From positions 1 through 6,032 of the forward strand of contig PUOI01000570.1 of NCBI GenBank assembly GCA_003552765.1: a stretch of 6,032 nt of DNA, in the 5' to 3' direction. Position 1 is the stretch's first letter, and each line of letters starts with the position of its first letter. The notes beneath the pieces are model-generated. The model did not search any database, was not told where the DNA came from, and was given only the letters and a program-made list of their open reading frames with translations. The position numbers were made by a program, and so were the translations under genes. This stretch comes from Candidatus Hydrogenedentota bacterium (lineage in GTDB: Bacteria > Hydrogenedentota > Hydrogenedentia > Hydrogenedentales > SLHB01). This document shows positions 1 to 5,798 of this stretch, in pieces.

Positions 1-98
1 AAGTCCCGTATGATGATGCTTATCGTCTTGCCAAAATACCCGTCCGACGGGTTGCCCACCAAACCCGCCCGGGCATACGCCATTGCCTCACATGCCAT
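1..98 (-). CDS. GHMP-family kinase, glucuronokinase-like (N-terminal fragment, runs off the left edge)
   Basis: Only the first 32 codons are in the window; they read inward from an ATG at 96-98 and run off position 1 without a stop. The peptide carries A-R-A-G-L-V-G-N-P-S-D-G-Y-F-G-K-T at residues 9-25, which I recognise as the N-terminal substrate-side motif of GHMP sugar kinases close to plant-type glucuronokinases (A-R-x-G-L-x-G-N-P-S-D-x-Y-x-G). Such enzymes use ATP to phosphorylate the anomeric carbon of a sugar or sugar acid in the cytoplasm. The ATP-binding motif and catalytic centre lie outside the window. An in-frame TAG six codons before the ATG limits the start; a second ATG at 81-83 is possible. 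The gene follows the VCBS-repeat gene by 53 bases on the same strand and may be cotranscribed. The family assignment is fairly secure for so short a fragment; the substrate (glucuronate or another sugar) is inference. Confidence 0.72.
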   Translation of the reverse strand, partial: MACEAMAYARAGLVGNPSDGYFGKTISIIIRD

Positions 99-108
99 GC
101 TGGCTGTT

Positions 109-115
109 TCCCCCT
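109..115 (-). promoter_or_regulatory. putative Shine-Dalgarno for the GHMP kinase
   Basis: The minus strand reads AGGGGGA here, ending 10 bases before the ATG at 98. The spacing is slightly long but it is the only purine-rich stretch near the start. It favours the ATG at 98 over the ATG at 83, whose nearest purine tract (GTGAGG) is only two bases away. Confidence 0.4.
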
Positions 116-151
116 AACGCTTTGAAGACTTGTTCAAGCTATGTTGTTGAT

Positions 152-1417
152 TCATTCATCGCCCTCTATACGGTTCACAAGCAGGCTCACGTGCTCGCGG
201 CCATCGTTCGCATTGCCTTCCCACGGTTTCCAAACCTTGGTGATGATGTCCACGCGCCCGTTGCCTGTGATATCGCCTATCCGGGCGTCGTGGCCGCCCA
301 ACTCGCCGTCGAAGATCACGCGTTCCTCGAATTGAGGCGGATCGCCGCCTTGATTTTCCCAGATGAACCAGCGCGGCGTGGCGCCTTCCGGGAAAATGAC
401 GTCATCTTCTTGTTCCGCGGTGAAGATGTCGAGAAGCCCATTGCCGTTGAAGTCCGCCACACCCAGCGAATGGAACGAGCCGCGAACGCCTTCGGCGGTG
501 CGAGGCAAGTCATGCCGGGTAAACGTGGGCGGATCGCCCCCTTCGTTCTCGAACCAAGCCGCCTGCGAATCGGTCATGTCACAGTCTAGGATGACGATGT
601 CAGGCCGGCCGCTATTGTTGAGGTCCGTGATCCAGCTTCGGGTCGACAGGTTCCACGGCCCGGTCCCGCCAAAAGGCAACGGGTGCTCCACCCACTCTTG
701 GCCTTGTTCCCGATTCTCGTACCAGCGATCCGGCATGACCACATCGGCATAGCCGTTTCCCGTGAGGTCGGCGACGCCTTCCGGGAAGAAGCCCCCGTGG
801 ATCGCGTCGTTATCCGTCAATACGTCCATGGTGATGGTGTGACGCGGCCAATCCACGTCTTGGAGCGGATCCTCGGGTACCTCGTACCAGAAGCACCCGT
901 CCCGGTCACCGAGGACCACCAGGTTCGGCGAGCCGTCGCCATTGATGTCCGCCGTAACGATATCGTGTAGATCACTGTCGATGCGGGAATCGTACCGATA
1001 CCTCGTGAACTGTTCACCATCGGGCGGACCGGGGTTGTGGTACCAGTATCCTGTCACCACAATGTCCGTGTAGCCGTTCCCATCGACATCCATGCCGGTG
1101 GAGCCCAGGCTCTGCATGGCGAACGGGCCAACCGTGTGCCGCGTCCATTCTCCGTCGTCCCCCGGATTCTCGAACCAATACACGTTGTCTCCCCGAACAC
1201 CGGTTGCGAAATCGAGTCGGCCGTTGCCGTTGAAGTCAGCCAACACGGACACGCCGTATCCCGAGGGCACGGGATTCGGCAATTCTTGCGCAATGAACTG
1301 GTGTTCAAATCCTTCGGCGGTAATCGCTTCCGCGCCGCTTGCCGGACTCCACATTCCGGCCATCACGAGACCGGCGCTCAACACAAACGCGAACTTCCAT
1401 GCTCCATGCCCAAACAT
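152..1417 (-). CDS. secreted FG-GAP/VCBS-repeat beta-propeller protein
   Basis: Encodes a 421-residue protein. Residues 1-29 are a Sec signal peptide: short basic N-terminus, hydrophobic core F-A-F-V-L-S-A-G-L-V, and an A-S-G-A cleavage region before E30. The mature part holds seven regularly spaced calcium-binding loops of the type D-x-[NTD]-G-[ND]-G-x-x-D-[IFV] at about residues 61, 110, 157, 217, 265, 322 and 382, fitting a seven-bladed FG-GAP/VCBS propeller. Several loops are followed by an aromatic W-[FY]-E-N strand (Y-W-F-E-N, R-W-Y-E-N, A-W-F-E-N). The loop at 265 (D-L-N-N-S-G) is degenerate. No catalytic domain is visible, so a binding or scaffold role outside the cytoplasm is most likely. 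The ATG at 1417 is chosen because it starts the signal peptide and has an AGGAGG seven bases upstream; the longer frame to 1483 begins with TTG and overlaps the preceding gene. It lies 41 bases after the beta-helix gene and is probably in one operon with it. The ligand is unknown. Confidence 0.88.
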   Translation of the reverse strand: MFGHGAWKFAFVLSAGLVMAGMWSPASGAEAITAEGFEHQFIAQELPNPVPSGYGVSVLADFNGNGRLDFATGVRGDNVYWFENPGDDGEWTRHTVGPFAMQSLGSTGMDVDGNGYTDIVVTGYWYHNPGPPDGEQFTRYRYDSRIDSDLHDIVTADINGDGSPNLVVLGDRDGCFWYEVPEDPLQDVDWPRHTITMDVLTDNDAIHGGFFPEGVADLTGNGYADVVMPDRWYENREQGQEWVEHPLPFGGTGPWNLSTRSWITDLNNSGRPDIVILDCDMTDSQAAWFENEGGDPPTFTRHDLPRTAEGVRGSFHSLGVADFNGNGLLDIFTAEQEDDVIFPEGATPRWFIWENQGGDPPQFEERVIFDGELGGHDARIGDITGNGRVDIITKVWKPWEGNANDGREHVSLLVNRIEGDE

Positions 1418-1424
1418 CGCTCTT

Positions 1425-1430
1425 CCTCCT
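1425..1430 (-). promoter_or_regulatory. Shine-Dalgarno deciding the VCBS-protein start
   Basis: The minus strand reads AGGAGG seven bases before the ATG at 1417, an optimal spacing. It settles translation initiation at that ATG rather than at the in-frame TTG at 1483, and lies in the 41-base gap after the beta-helix gene stop. Confidence 0.8.
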
Positions 1431-1458
1431 CTTTTTTGGGAAGGGATCAGCGCTTCAT

Positions 1459-3828
1459 TCACTCGCCCGTGGTGAATGCCCAAGCTTCCCCTTCCGCCGG
1501 CCGGACGCCCCGGTTGGAGCGAGACTGATCGACGACGGCCTCCACGTCCCAGTAGTAGGTCTCGCCCGACTCCAGGGCGTCTATTACCACATGATTACGC
1601 TGCGTTTCTTGTTCCGCCACTATGTTTTCCATCGCCTCGTCCGCGGCAATACGCACGCGGTAACGATCGGCGTTATGCGACGGGGCCCACCAGAGTTGCG
1701 TCTCCTCCGCGTTCACGCCGATTGCGTTTTCTTCGGGGCCAAGTTTCTGAAAAGGCAAGGGCCCCAATGCCGGGCGGTCATCGTCTTGCTGCAGGCCGAT
1801 CTCTTCAAATGGGATAGGCTCAAAGGGGATGTCATCGCCATCCGCTCCGTAGACACGGTCGTAGACATCTTCGGCCACGTGATCCAGTATGGGCGCATCG
1901 TCCCGCAAACGGAAATCGAGGGTCTCGGGATCCGCGAAGTCGCTGAGGTCATCGTCCACCTCCAGGTTGTTCCAGCGGGGCGTGCCTTCATTATAGCCTT
2001 CGGCATACGTGTCATGGATATAGGGGTAGCGGCTGCGGTAGGGATCCTCGCTAATGTTCATGGCCTCGATCATCGCCGGGAACCCATGGCCGTGCGGCTC
2101 GTCCGTGCGCATCTTGCTGATGGCCCGTTCGATGCCCTCGACGTCGCCGGGGCCATCTTGAACAAGCTGAGGGCTCTGGATGGCGATGTTGTTCGCGATG
2201 GACGCGCCGCCTCCGCCGTGAAACTTGATCACGCCTGTCGAGCCCGTCTGGTAGAAGACATTCCCGAAGACCTTGGCTACGTAGATCGTGTCATCGTCTA
2301 GAAAGATAGCCTGCACGCCGGGCCCGCCTTCGTGTTGGTGGAACAGGTGATGGAAGAAGTTATGGCGGATGACGTTCCCCGCGAAGGTGGGGTTGCGGCC
2401 CACGTAGATCGAGCCCATGTCCGAGATGTCCTTCAGCACGTGATGGATCTCGTTGAACTCGAACGCGTGTTCGTTGCCGCCAAACGTGATCGCTTGGTGT
2501 AGCGCATGGTGCATATGGGTGTGTTCAACGCGATTGCCGACACCGCTCGCGGAAACAGCGGGATTGTAATGCTGAATCCAGCGGTTGTAGCGATGTATAT
2601 CGCAGTTGCGGACAAAATGACCCGCTGGGGTCAAGCTGGCGCGGTCGCCCCCGGTCATGCGTATGCCGCCTTGGCCCACGTGATAGATGTCGGAACCGAT
2701 GACCCCGTGGTCTTCCCCACCGTTGATGCTAATCGCGCGCCGGCCGAGGGCGCGCACCGTGCAGCCCATGATGCGGTTGCTTTCGCCGCCGGAGATGACA
2801 ATGCCTTCGTCCCGGGCGTTCTCGAATGTCAAACCCTTGAAATGAATGTGGGATGCATCCTCCACGCGGACAAAGGGCTCATCGAGCTGAGACACCTGAA
2901 TCTGGGAATGCTCAAGCGGATGCGCCGGTAAGAAATAGAGGATGCCTTCGTTGCGGTCGATGTAGTATTCGCCGGGCTCTTCAATCTCCTCCAACAGGTT
3001 CACGGCGTGGTATTGCGTCGTAAACTCCTGCGGAAAACCGGGTTGGCGGAACCCGTAGGAATGGGGATGTTCCGTCGTGAACGTGCCGGCTTCCGTGTCG
3101 ATTTCCGCGATGCCCACGGTGTCGTGCGCCCAGGTCACGCCGAACAAGCCCGAAATGTAAAGGTCTTCCGCTTCGGTCCAGCGCTCGGCCCGGTCCGTGT
3201 TGTACTCGAACACGCCGGGTTGGTCCGATTCGTCTTCGCCGCCCTCGAACACTTCGCCCAGCGGAATGTGATCGTCGTTCGGCCAGCGCGCGACCGTTTG
3301 CGGAACGCCGTCGATGAAGAGTTCCATCGGCGCCGGAATACCAGAGCGGCCCCAGCCGCGCGGACCGAACTCGCCGTACTCCGTTATCCCGGCCTCGCGC
3401 AGGTCGGCTTGCAGCACGGCGCCGCGCGCCGATTCAAGCAGCCGGTCCAGAATGGCCTCGTCGGTGACGGGTTCGAAGATGCCGGGATCAAGACTCTCCC
3501 CGCCATCGATGTACACCGCTTCACCCTCGGCCGCTTTGTAAACAACTGGAGCGCCCGGTTCGCCGCTGTCGGCCGGGTTGAGTTCGAAGCTCGCGTTCCG
3601 GTAGTGCCGGCCTTCGCGAAGAATGATGGCGATTCCATCGTCGCCTAAACCTTCCGTTTCCCGGTGTTCCCGCGCGGCATCCCGCGCCCGCTCCAGCGTT
3701 TGGAACGGCTCATCGCGGGTCCCCGGACTGGCGTCGTCGCCATCCGGACACACAAAGAACTCCGCCCCCACTGCCGGCGCGGCGAAGACCAAGATGAATA
3801 GCGGCAGCATCATGAGACGTGTACGCAT
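1459..3828 (-). CDS. secreted right-handed parallel beta-helix protein with C-terminal fibronectin-III-like domain (possible glycosidase, GH141-like)
   Basis: Encodes 789 residues. Residues 1-22 form a signal peptide (M-R-T-R-L, hydrophobic core, A-V-G-A before E23). Residues 24-52 carry the entry motif of many secreted beta-helix proteins, F-x-x-P-x-G-x-D-x-x-P-G-T-x-x-x-P-F-x-T-L-x-x-A-R-D. Residues 80-320 hold an inserted beta-rich region with a W-G-R-S-G and an R-W-P-N-D motif; residues 320-550 are the repeated coils, with N/G turns such as I-x-I-x-G-G and N-x-I-H-x. The core contains D-I-S-D-M-G-S-I-Y (467-475) and A-I-F-L-D-D-D (507-513), resembling conserved acidic segments of GH141-type beta-helix glycosidases. 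Residues 700-789 look like a fibronectin type III domain ending W-A-F-T-T-G-E. The likely role is binding or cleaving extracellular polysaccharide; a polysaccharide lyase or non-enzymatic adhesin is also possible. The start is the ATG at 3828, with AGGAGAG upstream; the longer frame to 3867 starts with TTG. Fold confidence is high, enzymatic activity uncertain. Confidence 0.88.
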   Translation of the reverse strand: MRTRLMMLPLFILVFAAPAVGAEFFVCPDGDDASPGTRDEPFQTLERARDAAREHRETEGLGDDGIAIILREGRHYRNASFELNPADSGEPGAPVVYKAAEGEAVYIDGGESLDPGIFEPVTDEAILDRLLESARGAVLQADLREAGITEYGEFGPRGWGRSGIPAPMELFIDGVPQTVARWPNDDHIPLGEVFEGGEDESDQPGVFEYNTDRAERWTEAEDLYISGLFGVTWAHDTVGIAEIDTEAGTFTTEHPHSYGFRQPGFPQEFTTQYHAVNLLEEIEEPGEYYIDRNEGILYFLPAHPLEHSQIQVSQLDEPFVRVEDASHIHFKGLTFENARDEGIVISGGESNRIMGCTVRALGRRAISINGGEDHGVIGSDIYHVGQGGIRMTGGDRASLTPAGHFVRNCDIHRYNRWIQHYNPAVSASGVGNRVEHTHMHHALHQAITFGGNEHAFEFNEIHHVLKDISDMGSIYVGRNPTFAGNVIRHNFFHHLFHQHEGGPGVQAIFLDDDTIYVAKVFGNVFYQTGSTGVIKFHGGGGASIANNIAIQSPQLVQDGPGDVEGIERAISKMRTDEPHGHGFPAMIEAMNISEDPYRSRYPYIHDTYAEGYNEGTPRWNNLEVDDDLSDFADPETLDFRLRDDAPILDHVAEDVYDRVYGADGDDIPFEPIPFEEIGLQQDDDRPALGPLPFQKLGPEENAIGVNAEETQLWWAPSHNADRYRVRIAADEAMENIVAEQETQRNHVVIDALESGETYYWDVEAVVDQSRSNRGVRPAEGEAWAFTTGE

Positions 3829-3836
3829 GGGTGCAA

Positions 3837-3843
3837 CTCTCCT
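3837..3843 (-). promoter_or_regulatory. Shine-Dalgarno deciding the beta-helix protein start
   Basis: The minus strand reads AGGAGAG eight bases before the ATG at 3828. It supports that ATG, which also begins a clean signal peptide, over the in-frame TTG at 3867. Confidence 0.7.
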
Positions 3844-3894
3844 GTTCTTTGAAACGCAGTGATTCAATCTTTCCTTATCGGCATTCCCACTAGC

Positions 3895-3922
3895 ATAATT
3901 GAGACGTGTTGGCCTATTCCAA
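3895..3922 (-). promoter_or_regulatory. weak candidate sigma-70-like promoter for the beta-helix/VCBS operon
   Basis: On the minus strand TTGGAA (3917-3922, four of six matches to TTGACA) is followed after 16 bases by AATTAT (3895-3900, four of six matches to TATAAT). It sits over the 3' end of the TOPRIM-like gene, and the 85-base gap that follows has no clear terminator hairpin. A short AT-rich stretch can match this well by chance, and the host's promoter consensus is unknown. Confidence 0.2.
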
Positions 3923-4558
3923 CGCTCTTACCCGTTGCGCAAACGGAGCGAAGCCCTTTGGACAACGTTGTTTTACCTTATTCAGGTCCGCATGCTCCGC
4001 AACTGCAGCATAAACTTCGCGAAGCACCACAGCATTCAGCGCATCAGAAGCCAGCTCCTTGCAACGCGGCTTGGGATACGGGATGCTCTCCGGATCAGGC
4101 TGTGTTTCGACCGGTCTATCCAATACCCAACTTAGGGCCACCTCATCAGCAAGAATCCACGCGTCAAAACTCTCAATCGCTACACCCAGAGCCCGTGAAA
4201 TACGGACATGATCGGAATCTTGAGCCTCGTTGATTTCTTTGATTCGATCAGGCTGCTGGTCATTGTCCACCACCAGCACCAACGCATCGTAACCCGTTTG
4301 TTGGGCATGCAGCATCCACAATAGGGAAGTCCTTTTCATCCCCTTTCTGCCTCGGACGCCATGCAACCGTTTGGCGCCAGGCATCTTCTTGCGCAATTCC
4401 TTCACACGCCTTACTCTATCGTATGCATATTCGTTTTCACCACTAAGCAACCGGCTTACGAATATCGCCAACGCCCCGGACGGACCCGAAACGCCTTCCT
4501 CCTGTTCCGCCGGTGGGGGCACCTCATGAGCCCCTTCCCCAACAACAAGTATCCTCAT
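3914..4558 (-). CDS. small TOPRIM-like protein (DUF4276/RloB-like), partner of the adjacent AAA ATPase
   Basis: Encodes 214 residues with no signal peptide or membrane segment, so cytoplasmic. The N-terminal strand M-R-I-L-V-V-G-E-G puts an acidic residue (E8) where TOPRIM folds carry their catalytic glutamate. A second hydrophobic strand, A-L-V-L-V-V-D-N-D (92-100), supplies a DxD pair (D98, D100). Residues 128-138, I-E-S-F-D-A-W-I-L-A-D, and the late C-P-K-G-F-A-P-F (199-206) resemble segments of DUF4276-type proteins found beside ATPases. The middle (about 47-77) is strongly basic, with many Arg and Lys, and could contact nucleic acid. TOPRIM domains in OLD-type systems cut DNA or RNA using metal ions held by these acidic residues; nuclease activity here is inference. 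The ATG overlaps the ATPase stop as ATGA, implying translational coupling and matched expression. GC content is clearly below that of the sugar-related genes around it. Family membership is judged by motif only. Confidence 0.7.
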   Translation of the reverse strand: MRILVVGEGAHEVPPPAEQEEGVSGPSGALAIFVSRLLSGENEYAYDRVRRVKELRKKMPGAKRLHGVRGRKGMKRTSLLWMLHAQQTGYDALVLVVDNDQQPDRIKEINEAQDSDHVRISRALGVAIESFDAWILADEVALSWVLDRPVETQPDPESIPYPKPRCKELASDALNAVVLREVYAAVAEHADLNKVKQRCPKGFAPFAQRVRALE

Positions 4559-5721
4559 ACCTGCTCGTTCTCAGCTGAGGCTACGGATTGCTCAAACAAC
4601 TCCTCTTCCCCCTCACCGCCCCAAATTTCGCCCAGAGTAAATATTCCAATCTGTTGCTTGACCACCTCGCTTTCCGACAAGCGGTGTGCTGTCACTGCCC
4701 CGTCCTCACCCTTTAGGCACAAGGTGACTTCATCCGGCTTGAAGAGGTCCAGCAGATAGGGAGAGTGGGTCGTCATGATCACCTGGGTTCCCTCGTGACG
4801 CTTGATAAGGTCTCGCAACATCCCGATTACATCCTGTAACCGTTTAGGGTGTATCGCATTTTCGGGTTCCTCAATCAGTAGCAACGTCGGAGCCATCTCC
4901 TTAGGCATATGCAGTAGCGTCAGATATCCAAGCAAGAGTAAGAGGCCGTCGGACGCATGCGCTGCGGGAACCACACCATCAAGATGCTTGAAACGAAACG
5001 CCAAGCTCTTACCATCCGCCCCAGGTTTTTCGTCGGTGGATTGAGGTGGCTGCCGATAGCCTTCCTCCTGGGTCAACACGATCTCTTCTAGATCGCGGAA
5101 GTAAAACTTCAGTCCGTCTTCAATAGCATCAAAATTCCGGCGGGAATCGCCCAAAATGTCGTCAATACACGTTGGCAATCCAAATCCGGACCGGCTCAGC
5201 GTGAAACGGCGATTCTTGTCGAAGGCCGAAGGCAACGCAAGCATACGAGGATTCCATTGGCAGAAATAGGGCTTACCCAAAGCGTTGGCTACGGTTTCGA
5301 TTGTCTTACGCCAACTGCCTCGCGGTGAAGAGAACAAATCCCTAGGTTCGAGTATACTATCCGATGCTTTGGATCGGGATAGCTCTGCCTCCCTTCCCGC
5401 CTCACGAATCGCGGGCCGGGGACGCACTCCCTGCTTGTCAAAACCACATGTTAATGAGTACGTAATGCTCTCATTATGCAGTGGGGCGATTGAAAAAGTG
5501 ACTTCTTTCCGGGACTTACCCCAAACTAGTTCTTTTCCGCGCCAAGGCTGAGGCAATACATCTTCCAACGGTCTTCGCGCGCTTTCAGACAGAATCCAAA
5601 GACAATCCAACACACTCGTCTTCCCGGAATCGTTCGGCCCGATGAGGACATGCATGGGCGTCAGGTCCAGGGTGACGTCACGCAGGGCTTTGTAGTTTTG
5701 TACACGGAATTGCGAAATCAT
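4555..5721 (-). CDS. AAA/OLD-like ATPase (AAA15/AAA21, SMC/RecF-type ABC-ATPase fold)
   Basis: Encodes 388 residues from the ATG at 5721. The start M-I-S-Q-F-R-V-Q-N-Y-K-A-L-R-D-V is the classic first strand of RecF/OLD-like ATPases. Walker A is G-P-N-D-S-G-K-T-S at 28-36. The signature position has A-S-D-G (256-259) instead of the LSGGQ of transporters, as usual in this family. Walker B is L-L-L-I-E-E-P-E-N (280-288) with the catalytic acidic pair E284/E285, and the H-loop is T-T-H-S-P (317-321). Residues 60-250 are a variable insert without a recognised nuclease or coiled-coil signature, and the C-terminus has G-E-I-W-G-G-E-G-E-E-E (364-374). At 388 residues there is no room for the C-terminal TOPRIM domain of full OLD or GajA proteins; that function seems to be supplied by the next gene, overlapping by four bases. 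A TTG at 5736 would add five residues but has no Shine-Dalgarno. The ATPase call is secure; the sensing role is inferred. Confidence 0.9.
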   Translation of the reverse strand: MISQFRVQNYKALRDVTLDLTPMHVLIGPNDSGKTSVLDCLWILSESARRPLEDVLPQPWRGKELVWGKSRKEVTFSIAPLHNESITYSLTCGFDKQGVRPRPAIREAGREAELSRSKASDSILEPRDLFSSPRGSWRKTIETVANALGKPYFCQWNPRMLALPSAFDKNRRFTLSRSGFGLPTCIDDILGDSRRNFDAIEDGLKFYFRDLEEIVLTQEEGYRQPPQSTDEKPGADGKSLAFRFKHLDGVVPAAHASDGLLLLLGYLTLLHMPKEMAPTLLLIEEPENAIHPKRLQDVIGMLRDLIKRHEGTQVIMTTHSPYLLDLFKPDEVTLCLKGEDGAVTAHRLSESEVVKQQIGIFTLGEIWGGEGEEELFEQSVASAENEQV

Positions 5722-5798
5722 GATGGCATATCTCAACGGTTTTTGACAGCTTACCAGGGGCGTACTGTGATTCGCCCTGCCTTAATCCAAGGCGCGCA

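Larger units (their letters stand above)
3914..5721 (-). other. two-gene ATPase/TOPRIM-like cassette, candidate defence module
   Basis: The ATPase and TOPRIM-like genes form one translationally coupled unit. Three sampled 60-base lines inside it (4621-4680, 5221-5280, 5461-5520) hold 27, 31 and 28 G or C, about 48% together. Three sampled lines outside (1921-1980, 3361-3420, 5821-5880) hold 39, 42 and 42, about 68%. The unit separates an enolase-superfamily gene from secreted beta-helix and VCBS genes, with which it has no obvious metabolic link. I see no transposase, integrase or terminal repeats at its edges (5722-5798 and 3829-3913), so the mode of entry is unknown. Confidence 0.5.

Noticed and set aside
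38..52. Perfect inverted repeat (ACCCGTC/GACGGGT around one base), followed on the minus strand by ATTTT; looked like a terminator after the VCBS gene.
   Set aside because: It lies inside the coding sequence of the GHMP kinase start (codons for the N-P-S-D-G motif), the stem is short and the T tract has only four bases.
1..134. Two plus-strand frames open from the left edge, ending at 117 and 134.
   Set aside because: Both are short and show no recognisable pattern, whereas the minus strand carries a clear GHMP kinase motif over the same bases.
1418..1483. 22-residue N-terminal extension of the VCBS protein from a TTG at 1483.
   Set aside because: It would overlap the beta-helix gene and bury the signal peptide; the ATG at 1417 has an AGGAGG at ideal spacing.
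1339..2301. Plus-strand open frame of 320 codons antisense to the VCBS and beta-helix genes.
   Set aside because: It is a GC-rich shadow frame: no recognisable motif, no signal peptide, and both opposite genes have strong family signatures across the same bases.
3007..3648. Plus-strand open frame of 213 codons.
   Set aside because: Composition is Arg/Ala/Val-rich, as expected for a shadow of the beta-helix gene; no domain motif is visible.
3829..3867. 13-residue N-terminal extension of the beta-helix protein from a TTG at 3867.
   Set aside because: The ATG at 3828 begins a standard signal peptide and has AGGAGAG upstream; the TTG has no clear ribosome binding site.
5779..5793. Inverted repeat GCCTT/AAGGC with a five-base loop just after the enolase-superfamily gene stop.
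   Set aside because: Only a five-base stem and no T tract follows on the minus strand, so it is not a convincing intrinsic terminator; no promoter could be supported in the same 77-base gap either.
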